From: Sporomusaceae bacterium UBA1887
GTDB taxonomy: Bacteria; Bacillota; Negativicutes; Sporomusales; DSM-15969
Length of the DNA: 15,011 nucleotides
Reading direction: 5' to 3'
Assembly (NCBI GenBank): GCA_002337925.1
Contig: DDHB01000018.1
Coordinates: forward strand, 18,332-33,342
Each line of letters begins with the position of its first letter. The stretch's first letter is position 1. The position numbers were made by a program, and so were the translations under genes. Below, piece after piece: positions 1 to 7,287 of this stretch. Below the pieces are notes generated by a model that searched no databases, was not told where the DNA came from, and saw only the letters and a list, made by a program, of their open reading frames with translations.

Positions 1-168
1 AGCTTCATTCGTTTGCTGCAATTGCTCAAGCTGCGTTTTCGTCGCTTCCATTTCACGACTGATAGCAGCATACTGTAATTGCTGATTAACACAAACATAA
101 ACGGTATATAAAATTATTGCAATCATAACCACTCGGAACCAGTTCAAGCGGTATTTGCGCTTAACCAA
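1..168 (-). CDS. divIC: Septum formation initiator, DivIC/FtsB-like (3' part beyond the window)
   Basis: Partial gene; 56 codons lie in the window and the rest runs off the left edge. The translated part has a basic N-terminus (LVKRKYRLNW), one membrane segment (about residues 11-27) and the start of a polar, Gln/Glu-rich coiled coil (REMEATKTQLEQLQQ). This is the bitopic plan of DivIC/FtsB septal proteins, which join FtsL and DivIB in the divisome. Position directly downstream of yabQ matches the yabP-yabQ-divIC order known in Bacillus, and this supports the call as much as the sequence does. The reading frame has no ATG before the membrane segment and an in-frame stop lies upstream. I therefore place the start at a TTG (168-166) preceded by GGTGGTGGAAG. 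The start is uncertain; the family assignment is fairly safe. Confidence 0.7.
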   Translation of the reverse strand, partial: MVKRKYRLNWFRVVMIAIILYTVYVCVNQQLQYAAISREMEATKTQLEQLQQTNEA

Positions 169-287
169 TATCTTCCACCACCGTTTGGGAGATTAAGTAA
201 CAAAGCTGCTGACCTTATTATTAGATAGAGTATTCTGCGATAGCGGAATAATTCCTCTTTGTGGAAATAAATAAATTACTGTGTGTT

Positions 288-764
288 TTACTCAGGAGGC
301 GGCTTATCTTTTGGTTTGATTGCACTCAGTTTTCGCCACAAACGTCCAAGCTGGTGCCGGGATTGAACCAGCGGCCATGCCAGCAGGCGAGTTACAAAGC
401 TTACTGGCACAATAACAGTATATACAAAGATCTTTTTACCCCATCTGAGCAGCCATCCAATGCATCGCAATACACGAATCATCAAATAAATTGCGTACCG
501 GCTGAGCAAACGATAATAAGCGGCACCTCCGCCAAGGAGCCCCAGGAAAACATATAACCTAAGTTCCAGCCAATTACACAGCAAAAGGGAGACTAATACA
601 GTAGCAGTTGCAACAATCCAATAGATAAAATCAGCAACTGTTGTCATCACAAAACGAGGCCGGAAAACCCCTCTTAAAACACGATAAAAATCAAAAATGA
701 TGCCTAAAAACGCCCCTGTCAGCAAGGTCACCAAAAAGATTTGTATCTGTCCATACAGCTCCAT
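288..764 (-). CDS. yabQ: Spore cortex biosynthesis protein YabQ
   Basis: The 158-residue product has at least three hydrophobic membrane segments (about residues 7-27, 43-63 and 67-84) followed by a basic, partly hydrophobic tail. The motif FLGIIFDFYRVLRG near residues 19-32 is typical of YabQ. In Bacillus subtilis YabQ is a mother-cell membrane protein needed for cortex formation, and its 211 residues make this copy shorter at the C-terminus. The start is well supported: GGAGGTGAAAAG precedes the ATG. The stop codon of the upstream lytic transglycosylase lies inside that ribosome-binding site, so the two are translationally adjacent. The downstream neighbour is the divIC-like gene after a 119-bp gap. 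Confidence 0.9.
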   Translation of the reverse strand: MELYGQIQIFLVTLLTGAFLGIIFDFYRVLRGVFRPRFVMTTVADFIYWIVATATVLVSLLLCNWLELRLYVFLGLLGGGAAYYRLLSRYAIYLMIRVLRCIGWLLRWGKKIFVYTVIVPVSFVTRLLAWPLVQSRHQLGRLWRKLSAIKPKDKPPPE

Positions 765-768
765 CTTT

Positions 769-1512
769 TCACCTCCATCGCCAGGAGCGATGTAGTCTAT
801 TCATCTGTCTCACCAATGTTATCAGACCTACGATAATTCCTGCAAATATCCACCAGGCTGCCCGATACACCTCTTCCCATCTTCTGGCAGGCACGGCATA
901 AACAGGCACCAGCTTATTCTGGTTCTGGTACCAATATCCAATGATTCGCTCCACATACTCCTGCGTTTCCTGGTAAGGCGGTACTCCGCCATACCTTTCC
1001 ACTGCCCCCGGACCGGCATTATAAGCAGCTAACGCTAAGATCATATTTCCTTTAAAGCGCTGCACCATTTCACTTAAGTACGCTGTCCCTATTCCGATAT
1101 TTAGCTCAGGGTTAAAATAGCATTCGGTCGTGCACTCACCGGCATGCCTGCCCTTACAGATATTTACCCGCTTATTTACCTGTCTCCAGGTATCGGGAAT
1201 AACCTGCATTAACCCATATGCACCCGCTCTGGAGACTGCCCGGGGCTGGAAAGAGCTTTCTGCTTGAATGACTGCTGCTGTTACTTGTGGATTAAGCTGA
1301 TAAACTTTACCATAGTGGTTGATAAAATCAGCATAGGGAACTTTTTCTATTTCCCTCCATTTATTGGCACTTGAATTAAAATCGTCAAATACAGCCTGCC
1401 GATAGCCTTCTGCCATGTAGCGGGCTATGGCGATAATACCTGCATCAATAACCAACATTACCAACAAAACATACCAAACTGCCAGTAAGCGGTGCCGTCC
1501 TATCCTTCTCAC
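769..1512 (-). CDS. Membrane-anchored lytic transglycosylase (SLT family) within the yab cluster
   Basis: The 247-residue product has a soluble muramidase domain between two membrane segments (about residues 10-30 and 218-236). SLT/goose-lysozyme-like motifs are clear: AESSF with predicted catalytic Glu85, GLMQVIPDTW (100-109), AAYNAGPGAV (162-171) and PPYQETQEYV (178-187). The enzyme should cleave the MurNAc-GlcNAc bond of peptidoglycan, forming 1,6-anhydroMurNAc, outside the membrane. An insertion around residues 114-133 carries three cysteines (119, 127, 131). It sits between yabP (12-bp gap) and yabQ (stop inside the yabQ ribosome-binding site), so it is probably co-expressed with cortex genes. 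The start is a GTG with a weak ribosome-binding site; AAGGATAGGACGG just inside the frame hints at a slightly later start. The family is certain; its role in sporulation is inferred from position. Confidence 0.88.
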   Translation of the reverse strand: MRRIGRHRLLAVWYVLLVMLVIDAGIIAIARYMAEGYRQAVFDDFNSSANKWREIEKVPYADFINHYGKVYQLNPQVTAAVIQAESSFQPRAVSRAGAYGLMQVIPDTWRQVNKRVNICKGRHAGECTTECYFNPELNIGIGTAYLSEMVQRFKGNMILALAAYNAGPGAVERYGGVPPYQETQEYVERIIGYWYQNQNKLVPVYAVPARRWEEVYRAAWWIFAGIIVGLITLVRQMNRLHRSWRWR

Positions 1513-1524
1513 CTTTTCGTCCCG

Positions 1525-1806
1525 TTATTTAAGCAGCCTGTTTAGCAGCCCTTTTTTTTGCTTTGGTTCATCATCATATACTAATGCTTTAATCAACCCT
1601 TCTATCACAATATTGCCTTTATCCAGATTTAGCTGTTGGATGTTAAGACCTTCTCCTTTAATAACTAACGGTCCCCGTTCTGTATCCATTACCACTTCTT
1701 TTTCATCAGCACTTCCCAGCGAAATAACGCCTTCCACTGTCATTTCCTCACGATCTACCAGTGTAAACTGATGACGCCATTTTGGGGTTTTATCGTCGAT
1801 GGGCAT
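1525..1806 (-). CDS. yabP: Sporulation protein YabP
   Basis: The 93-residue protein belongs to the YabP/YqfC family. The pattern RHQFTLVDREEMTVEGV followed by DTERGPLVIKGEGLNIQQL is a compact beta-rich domain usual for these proteins, and the length is close to the roughly 100 residues of Bacillus YabP. Family members are made in the mother cell and, with YabQ, are linked to cortex assembly. I chose the ATG at 1806 because AGGAGGG lies just upstream; the open frame extends to 1914, but those extra residues look unrelated and cross a terminator hairpin. This is the first gene of the yabP-transglycosylase-yabQ-divIC cluster. A basic, Gln/Lys-rich tail ends in LLNRLLK. Confidence 0.88.
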   Translation of the reverse strand: MPIDDKTPKWRHQFTLVDREEMTVEGVISLGSADEKEVVMDTERGPLVIKGEGLNIQQLNLDKGNIVIEGLIKALVYDDEPKQKKGLLNRLLK

Positions 1807-1835
1807 AAAAATCCCTCCTATATACTGACTCAAAT

Positions 1836-1844
1836 TACTATATG
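1836..1844 (-). promoter_or_regulatory. Candidate mother-cell sigma -10 element for yabP
   Basis: Read on the minus strand this is CATATAGTA, which fits the sigma-K -10 pattern CATAnnnTA and partly fits the sigma-E pattern CATACAAT. It ends about 30 bp before the yabP start and upstream of its ribosome-binding site, a sensible position. I see no convincing -35 element at the right distance, so this is weak. Bacillus yabP is known to be under sigma-E. Confidence 0.35.
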
Positions 1845-1877
1845 CCATTTTTTTCTTTCTTAGCACAAAACATATAA

Positions 1878-1907
1878 AAAAAGAACGGTAATAAGGCCGT
1901 CCTTTTT
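1878..1907 (-). terminator. Rho-independent terminator after the gerABC operon
   Basis: Two 11-base arms (1878-1888 and 1897-1907) pair fully on the minus-strand transcript, with one G-U pair and an 8-base loop. The 3' arm runs into a T-rich tail on that strand. It would separate gerC transcripts from yabP. The hairpin is A/T-flanked on both sides and could also act in the plus direction, with one mismatch. It lies about 270 bp beyond gerC, on the far side of the small plus-strand gene. Confidence 0.7.
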
Positions 1908-1933
1908 CGGTCATGATAAAGCTGGGTGATGTT

Positions 1934-2173
1934 ATGAATGTCCATATTGATATGAATCAAACCTGGCAGACCACCAAATTCATCATAGTACACACAGCTC
2001 AGCCGGAGCTGTACCTTGCCCTCTTGATCACTGCCATTTGCTCTTGGCATTTGGCCAATATGCTTGCAAAGCATAATGACCGCCTCCGGGACGCTATGTT
2101 TTCCCGGAAAATTAGTTATACTTGTCTGCTGCTTATTGCTACGCTGTTCATCCTGCGCCAGTTTTTAAAATAA
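1934..2173 (+). CDS. Small predicted two-span membrane protein of unknown function
   Basis: I do not recognise this 79-residue product. It has a polar N-terminus with His, Asp and Gln residues, a hydrophobic segment (about residues 28-46, ELYLALLITAICSWHLANML), a charged loop (AKHNDRLRD) and a second hydrophobic C-terminal segment (LLLIATLFILRQFLK). It is one of only two plausible plus-strand genes here. It converges on gerC, and the stop codons of the two genes abut (2173/2174). The ATG at 1934 is preferred because GGGTGA lies five bases upstream; an in-frame ATG at 1913 also exists but sits just behind the terminator hairpin. The case for a real gene is the tight fit between flanking genes and the coherent membrane topology; no homology is claimed. 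Confidence 0.55.
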   Translation: MNVHIDMNQTWQTTKFIIVHTAQPELYLALLITAICSWHLANMLAKHNDRLRDAMFSRKISYTCLLLIATLFILRQFLK

Positions 2174-3364
2174 TTATTTATGCTCACCGCTATTCTGTAT
2201 AGATATCCTGACGCTAGTCTCTACTGGAATGGTAGGAAAAACTTCATCCCACCGGTCCTTCACCTTTTCCCATGTTTTAGGCTCATAAGCTTTTAACTTT
2301 TGTCCAAAACCAGCATCATCAATGCCTGCCTTTTGCATGACTTGAAGAGCATGCTCAATATTGTGCTGCACTTCTTGCGCAAACATCATCTCTGCTTTAT
2401 CCATGAAAGCCCTGTCAGTAGCGTCATGGTCACCACTGCAGCTAATTTCACCAATATTCCCCCTCATAGTAATATTCATTTTGAAACTAATCTGATCACC
2501 GTCTATCTGAGGAGTAACAGTTGTTTCCTGCTGGAACATCTCAAAAACCACCGTTTCGTCAGGGTGAAACGGACACGAAAAAGCTATGAGTGCTGCTTTC
2601 TCTATTCCCAACAAAAATTTGGCTCCTTTAACCGTATATTCATCCCAGTACTCAAAAAACTTATCTTTCTTAAATACTGCCATTGACCTGACCTTCACCT
2701 GCTTACCGCTCATTTCAATTGCCGGCAGCACAACATCAACCTTGTTATCAAGCCGAACGGAAGTAGCTCCGAGATCGGTATTGGACCCGGCCACATGAAG
2801 GTTTTTTATCGAACGGCTGATATTAGCAATAAATATACCGCCTGCTTCACCGGTCTGCGGTACAAAATCAAGAAAGGGTCTGGCATCCTGCGGAGTGATA
2901 TACACTTTCGTCCGCCAACGTATCTCCGCATCACGGCGAAAAAGGTCTATCAGCGTAGTAAGGCCAAATTTGCGGGCAGCCGCCTCACTAATGATAATGC
3001 TCTGAATATGTTCAAACCAAAGGGGCTTACTGTTTTGACCGTTGGCATCACGAAGCATCTCATGCATCGAACGGCCTGTATTGGAAATTACATATGTCTT
3101 GCTGGGGCTGTTCTCGCCTCTTTTCTGCGGTGACAGAGACAATACCTGCAGACTTAACCGCAGTGGTTTTCTTCCACTTCCCTCTGTGAAGGTTTCCAGT
3201 GGTGTACTGTTCTCCAGCCCCTCGTCAGCCAAATCAATAGCTACTGCTAAAACAAAGCTGCGATCCTGAATCTCATGACGATCCCAGCAGCCAGTCAAAA
3301 AGACTGTGCTTATTAGGCATAATAAGGTATAGCTAATGAATAGCCGCTTCGTACTACTTACCAT
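2174..3364 (-). CDS. gerC: Germinant receptor lipoprotein subunit, Ger(x)C family
   Basis: The 396-residue protein begins with a lipoprotein signal peptide, and the lipobox LTGC gives a predicted acylated Cys26. It is followed by WDRHEIQDRSFVLAVAIDL, the hallmark start of mature Ger(x)C proteins. The C-terminal half (from about residue 200) contains the three-domain region typical of the family, with the late segment KVKDRWDEVFPTIPVETSV. GerC-type subunits sit on the outer face of the spore inner membrane and combine with the A and B subunits to sense nutrient germinants. The ATG overlaps the end of gerB by 11 bp and AGGTG precedes it, so translation is likely coupled. It is the last gene of the operon. 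The subfamily (GerA, GerB, GerK or other) cannot be decided by eye. Confidence 0.94.
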   Translation of the reverse strand: MVSSTKRLFISYTLLCLISTVFLTGCWDRHEIQDRSFVLAVAIDLADEGLENSTPLETFTEGSGRKPLRLSLQVLSLSPQKRGENSPSKTYVISNTGRSMHEMLRDANGQNSKPLWFEHIQSIIISEAAARKFGLTTLIDLFRRDAEIRWRTKVYITPQDARPFLDFVPQTGEAGGIFIANISRSIKNLHVAGSNTDLGATSVRLDNKVDVVLPAIEMSGKQVKVRSMAVFKKDKFFEYWDEYTVKGAKFLLGIEKAALIAFSCPFHPDETVVFEMFQQETTVTPQIDGDQISFKMNITMRGNIGEISCSGDHDATDRAFMDKAEMMFAQEVQHNIEHALQVMQKAGIDDAGFGQKLKAYEPKTWEKVKDRWDEVFPTIPVETSVRISIQNSGEHK

Positions 3365-4463
3365 TACCGCACCTGCCTAACTGCCATTTTACCAGCAGAT
3401 AAACGGCTGGAATAATAATCACCGAAAATGCGAAACCCAGCATGCGGCTTACTTTTACCATCGTTAAGTATCCGCTTAAGTCATGAAGTGACATGCTAGC
3501 AGCAAAAATAAGGATACTAAAAACAATCACAAATGGCCGGTGATCTTTAAAGCCGAAATATTGCGTCCATATAACGCTCGAAATATACAGCCAAATTACT
3601 ATTGTGATAAAACCGAGAGGAATCCAGCTCAGCAAAAGATAATTGTCCAGCCGCTCAATAAATGTACCTGGTAGATCAATCCCCCGCACTGCCAGCAGCG
3701 TAGGATAAATAATGTTGTTCACTCCGGCTACCGTCATACTGCCTACGGTAGAAACAAAAGTCAAAAGCATCAGTGCACTTTTAAAAATAAAGCTGCCCGA
3801 TATTGCTGCTACCAGACTGGTACTTTGCCTATCAATTGTCGGCAATAAAATTAAGAGTATTTCATACCCGTAAAAGTAAGGCCAGCTAAAAATTGCTCCT
3901 TTTATGACCCCGGCAACATTTACAGGCCATAGCGGATATAAATTGATGAGTTTGACATTGATCATGCTAAGCATCAATAAGCCCAGCAGCGGTAATGCGC
4001 TCATAAACAATAAACTTTGAGACAGGCGAAGAATAGTTCCCAGATCTTGTACCGCCCCATAGGCACACACAATCACGAAAGGTAAGATAACTACTTCAAT
4101 TGGTGTTCGATCAAACATAAAAAAGACAATTTCCCGCCCGAAAGATTGAATCCTCACTGAACTTTGTATCAGAAGCACACCAGTGAAAAACAATAGCGTC
4201 ACTGCCGTCAGAGCCTTTCCCAAAACACTAGGCAAATATTCAACTATTGACTGGCCGGGAAAGCAATCACCTAATTTGATCATAATTACGCCGGCAAAAA
4301 AATACAAGCCGCCCCCTAGTAATACACTCACCCAGGTATGTTGCGCGGCCACGGGTACTAAAGTTGCAGGCATAACAAGCACGGCCGTTCCAGTTCCCAT
4401 TGCTGCTACCATTAGTGCAAATTGGCTCGGTGACATTGATGTGCGTCTTTCCAGGTTTCCCAT
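3354..4463 (-). CDS. gerB: Germinant receptor permease-like subunit, GerB (spore germination permease) family
   Basis: The 369-residue integral membrane protein has about ten hydrophobic segments and belongs to the endospore germination permease family, related to amino acid/polyamine transporters. The N-terminus has the family feature SPSQFALMVAAMGTGTAVLVMP (about residues 11-32). GerB-type subunits are thought to contain the germinant-binding pocket in the spore inner membrane. The gene starts one base after the gerA stop codon (TAA-T-ATG) with AAAGAAGGGC upstream, and overlaps gerC at its 3' end, so the three form one transcription unit. No truncation or frameshift is seen. Ligand specificity (amino acid, sugar or nucleoside) cannot be read from the sequence. 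Confidence 0.94.
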   Translation of the reverse strand: MGNLERRTSMSPSQFALMVAAMGTGTAVLVMPATLVPVAAQHTWVSVLLGGGLYFFAGVIMIKLGDCFPGQSIVEYLPSVLGKALTAVTLLFFTGVLLIQSSVRIQSFGREIVFFMFDRTPIEVVILPFVIVCAYGAVQDLGTILRLSQSLLFMSALPLLGLLMLSMINVKLINLYPLWPVNVAGVIKGAIFSWPYFYGYEILLILLPTIDRQSTSLVAAISGSFIFKSALMLLTFVSTVGSMTVAGVNNIIYPTLLAVRGIDLPGTFIERLDNYLLLSWIPLGFITIVIWLYISSVIWTQYFGFKDHRPFVIVFSILIFAASMSLHDLSGYLTMVKVSRMLGFAFSVIIIPAVYLLVKWQLGRCGNGK

Positions 4464-4464
4464 A

Positions 4465-6111
4465 TTAGCTGCCCTTCTTTCCTATCCGTTCCTGGTCCTG
4501 CTCGCCGAGCTGCTTGGGGCGGCTCTTAAGCAGAGTTTCCGGCAACCGGACGAACATATCTTTCCAGTCTCTCAATAACGTAATGTTAAAGAGATTTCCT
4601 CCGTATGATTCACCGAAGCTGCGCAGAGAGCACAGATGAGTAACAATAACCATCAAACTCAGTGCAATACCATATAGTCCTAAAACAGAAGCCATAATAA
4701 TTGTCGGTACGCGCAAAACGCGCAGCGATGTGCTAAAACTATACGTAGGCATGGTAAAGGAAGCAATAGCAGTAACAGACGTTAAAACCACAAGCAATGC
4801 ATTAACCAGCCCTGCTTCTACAACGGTTGTCCCGATAACCAAAGCACCGACCACACCAGCAGCACCGGAAATTTTTTGTGGCAGTCGTACAACTGCTTCC
4901 TGAAATAGCTCAATCAGGACTTCCATAAATAAGGCTTCCATAAAAGCAGGGAACGGAGAACGAAGCCGCTGTTCCGCTACTGAAATTGCTAACGCTGTAG
5001 GTAGCATCCCCGGATGGTAGGAAACAAGCGCAATATAAAAAGCAGGTAGAAAAATAGCAACAGCGGTCGAAAAAAAACGGGTGAGCCGGGTGAGACTAGT
5101 AACAATCATAGGGGTAGAGTAATCCTCTGACGATTGTAATATTTGGGCATAAGTAGTTGGTACCAGTAGAATATCGCAGACATTATCTAAAACAATTGCC
5201 ACTCGTCCTTCATAAAGCGACGATACAACTTTATCCGGACGCTCTGTTGCCTGTGTCTGCGGGAAAGGTGACCAGGGATGATCAATAATGAACTCTTCTA
5301 CATTAGCGGTAGACGTTACTCTGTCAACCTTAATCCGGTTGATACGCTGCTCTATTTCTTCCATCAAGCCTGGCTTAACTAAATTAGCAGCATAGACCAA
5401 AGCAACCTTCGATTTGCTTCTTTCACCAATATACAGCATGCGGACTTTAATGTTATTATCACGGCAGTGACGGCGGATCATAGCAATACTATCCGTTAAG
5501 TCTTCATTAAATGCCTCATGAGAGCCAAGAATGACAGTCTCATTTTGCGGAATATTAATCGAGCGCTTGCGGTAGTGCATTGCTTCCATCAGCAAGCACT
5601 CTGCAACACCATCAATAAACAAAGCGGCATAACCACTTAGCACATTTGTAATGATTTCACGAGCACTATTGCTCGTGATCAACGCAGATACTGGCAAAAT
5701 ATTATAAAAAGATGTAAAATTGCTAACCTTATAGTCTTTTTTAAGTTGCAGCAGAGGAGCCAGTATCGACTCATCCAGTTTATTACTGCCAATCATGCCT
5801 TCTACATAAACAATCAAAGCGTTATGCTCGCCAATGGAGAATTCACGGTATTTCACGTCATCACAATCGCGGAATACTACATCAAGCAACTTCCGGTTAG
5901 CGGTAAGGTCTTCAGTAAAGAGAAAAGGCTCTTCTGCCGGCGCTGCTACTTGGCGAATCCGGGCAGTAAGGCTGCTTAATTCCTCGCCCAGTTCAGCACT
6001 TCCATTAATCAAATCCCGCAGATTCTTTAATGAATCAAGCGCCTGCTCTTTAGAAGCATGGGCAAACACAGCAGAGAGTTTCTGTATGCGTTGTTCTTTT
6101 TTGTACGCCAT
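4465..6111 (-). CDS. gerA: Germinant receptor subunit GerA (spore germination protein A family)
   Basis: About 548 residues. An N-terminal soluble domain (about 1-290) precedes a membrane domain with roughly five spans (about 345-365, 392-410, 418-436, 437-455 and 470-492). Family signatures are clear: SHEAFNEDL (198-206), FPQTQATERPDKV (284-296), YEGRVAIVLDN (301-311) and SPFPAFMEALFMEVLIEL (386-403). A-subunits form an oligomeric, ion-channel-like part of the germinant receptor in the spore inner membrane. The N-terminus lacks the long repeat-rich extension seen in some paralogues. Two adjacent ATGs exist (6114 and 6111); I chose 6111 because GAGGAG sits six bases upstream, against three for the other. 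It is the first gene of gerA-gerB-gerC. Confidence 0.94.
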   Translation of the reverse strand: MAYKKEQRIQKLSAVFAHASKEQALDSLKNLRDLINGSAELGEELSSLTARIRQVAAPAEEPFLFTEDLTANRKLLDVVFRDCDDVKYREFSIGEHNALIVYVEGMIGSNKLDESILAPLLQLKKDYKVSNFTSFYNILPVSALITSNSAREIITNVLSGYAALFIDGVAECLLMEAMHYRKRSINIPQNETVILGSHEAFNEDLTDSIAMIRRHCRDNNIKVRMLYIGERSKSKVALVYAANLVKPGLMEEIEQRINRIKVDRVTSTANVEEFIIDHPWSPFPQTQATERPDKVVSSLYEGRVAIVLDNVCDILLVPTTYAQILQSSEDYSTPMIVTSLTRLTRFFSTAVAIFLPAFYIALVSYHPGMLPTALAISVAEQRLRSPFPAFMEALFMEVLIELFQEAVVRLPQKISGAAGVVGALVIGTTVVEAGLVNALLVVLTSVTAIASFTMPTYSFSTSLRVLRVPTIIMASVLGLYGIALSLMVIVTHLCSLRSFGESYGGNLFNITLLRDWKDMFVRLPETLLKSRPKQLGEQDQERIGKKGS

Positions 6112-6160
6112 CATTTGCTCCTCGCTTCACAAGCACATTGCCTAATTTGGTGTTTACCTC

Positions 6161-6167
6161 CAGTATG
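6161..6167 (-). promoter_or_regulatory. Weak candidate sigma-G -10 element for gerABC
   Basis: On the minus strand this reads CATACTG, one base from the sigma-G -10 CATACTA. An A/T-rich AATAG about 18 bases upstream could serve as a poor -35. It lies about 50 bp ahead of gerA, between the preceding terminator and the gene. Germinant receptor operons are known sigma-G targets, so the position is sensible, but the match is weak. Confidence 0.35.
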
Positions 6168-6221
6168 TTATTTTTTGTAAATTGACCTATTTTATACATC
6201 ATTTCCAGTGATAGGAAGAAA

Positions 6222-6261
6222 AATAAGAAAAAGCAGAGCATTACGCTCTGCTTTTCTTATT
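6222..6261 (-). terminator. Rho-independent terminator after the SpoIID-like gene
   Basis: Long inverted repeat: arms 6222-6239 and 6245-6261 pair almost completely (one bulged base) around a 5-base loop, with core GCAGAGC/GCTCTGC. On the minus-strand transcript it is followed by a T-rich run. It overlaps the stop codon of the SpoIID-like gene and insulates it from gerA. Confidence 0.85.
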
Positions 6262-7232
6262 TAATTCCAGCGCTTTTCCAGCGTAACTCCCGGGTAGTAA
6301 TAACCGACAATTTCTTCCGGCTTTTTGCCGTCTTTTGCCATTTTATTAGCACCCCATTGCGACATACCCACACCGTGACCATATCCCTTGCCGGAAAAAG
6401 TAACTTTATTACCTTCTACAGCTACTTTATCCAGCAAAGTAGATTTTAGCTCCGTACTTCCAATTGCAATTCTAAATTCGGGTGCAGGCACTTGTATATT
6501 GCCGTTGACAACAAAAATAGTTGCCCGCTGCGATTGTCCTTTTTCCTGTATCGCAAATTTTTCAATTTTGTCTACTTTTTGCCCGGCCTTCTCTACAGCA
6601 GCCATTACTTTGTCCATCGGAAAACTCACTGTCCAGCTCTGCACATCCTTAGGAGCAAGTTCATCCGGTGACTGGACAGGCTTGATATAGGTGGGTTCCG
6701 CATCTTTATAGTTGAGACCTTCCTTGGCAGAAGCCGTCATACCACCGGCTGAAGCATGAAACCAGGTTTTTGCTAGTTTTCCCTGATACATAATGACCTG
6801 TCCCCGTGTCATTTCAACCGCTTTTTTTACATTATCATTCACATCTTTGGCATTATAGGCCTGAAATTCTTTAATATCTGTCGAAGCCTGTGTCCCACGG
6901 GCTGGTACGCCCCCTTTACTTTCGATTGCTTCCAGCGTAAAGGTGCGGGCAATGATTGCCTGTGCAGCTAATGCTTCCACGGGCCAATCACTCTTCATTT
7001 CACCGGCTACTACCCCGGCAATATACTCTTCCATCTTCATCGTTTTCTTTTCATTTGTTTCGTGCATAAAGACAGTTATTTCCGGCTCGCTCCCTTGTAC
7101 ATTCTGACTCTGCGGAGCGGGTGACGGCTGGGCTGGAGTAGGTTTCTTCTGCGGACTGCAGCCTGATAATACAACTAGGAATGCTACCAGCAATACAGGA
7201 ATACACATCCATTTGCAATATGTTTTATTCAC
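6261..7232 (-). CDS. SpoIID/LytB-domain lipoprotein, predicted peptidoglycan lytic transglycosylase
   Basis: The 323-residue protein has a signal peptide with lipobox LSGC (Cys25), then a Pro/Gln-rich linker (about 26-50) and a SpoIID domain. Signature blocks are EEYIAGVVAGEMKSDWPVEAL (68-88), QAIIARTF (91-98) and GYGHGVGMSQWGA near residue 285. Glu78 aligns with the catalytic Glu of Bacillus SpoIID, which cleaves glycan strands freed of stem peptides during engulfment. Classical SpoIID is sigma-E dependent and membrane-anchored by a helix. This copy is a lipoprotein, lacks the usual spoIID neighbours and has a sigma-G-like promoter, so I think it is a paralogue acting on the forespore side or during cortex/germ-wall remodelling. 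The start is a GTG with AAGGAGG eleven bases upstream, a somewhat long spacing. Confidence 0.9.
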   Translation of the reverse strand: MNKTYCKWMCIPVLLVAFLVVLSGCSPQKKPTPAQPSPAPQSQNVQGSEPEITVFMHETNEKKTMKMEEYIAGVVAGEMKSDWPVEALAAQAIIARTFTLEAIESKGGVPARGTQASTDIKEFQAYNAKDVNDNVKKAVEMTRGQVIMYQGKLAKTWFHASAGGMTASAKEGLNYKDAEPTYIKPVQSPDELAPKDVQSWTVSFPMDKVMAAVEKAGQKVDKIEKFAIQEKGQSQRATIFVVNGNIQVPAPEFRIAIGSTELKSTLLDKVAVEGNKVTFSGKGYGHGVGMSQWGANKMAKDGKKPEEIVGYYYPGVTLEKRWN

Positions 7233-7257
7233 AAATAACCAAGCCTCCTTTACGCCT

Positions 7258-7287
7258 TAGTATGGCAGGAGAGCAAAAAATTCATGC
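7258..7287 (-). promoter_or_regulatory. Candidate sigma-G promoter of the SpoIID-like gene
   Basis: On the minus strand the -10 CATACTA (7264-7258) is a full match to the sigma-G consensus CATnHTA. The -35 GCATG (7287-7283) fits gHATR, and the two are separated by 18 bp. Transcription would begin about 20 bp before the start codon's ribosome-binding region. The -35 overlaps the last codons of the upstream c-di-GMP gene. This predicts late forespore expression. Confidence 0.6.

Noticed and set aside
1807..1914. Extended N-terminus of YabP (36 extra codons)
   Set aside because: A strong ribosome-binding site precedes the internal ATG at 1806, and the extension crosses the terminator hairpin and does not resemble the family.
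1838..2074. 78-codon minus-strand frame between gerC and yabP
   Set aside because: It overlaps the terminator and the more plausible plus-strand gene, has no good ribosome-binding site, and its product is not coherent in composition.
6050..6241. 63-codon frame ahead of gerA containing GGAGGT inside it
   Set aside because: It starts within the terminator hairpin of the preceding gene, overlaps gerA out of frame and has no upstream ribosome-binding site; the internal GGAGGT is not followed by a usable start.
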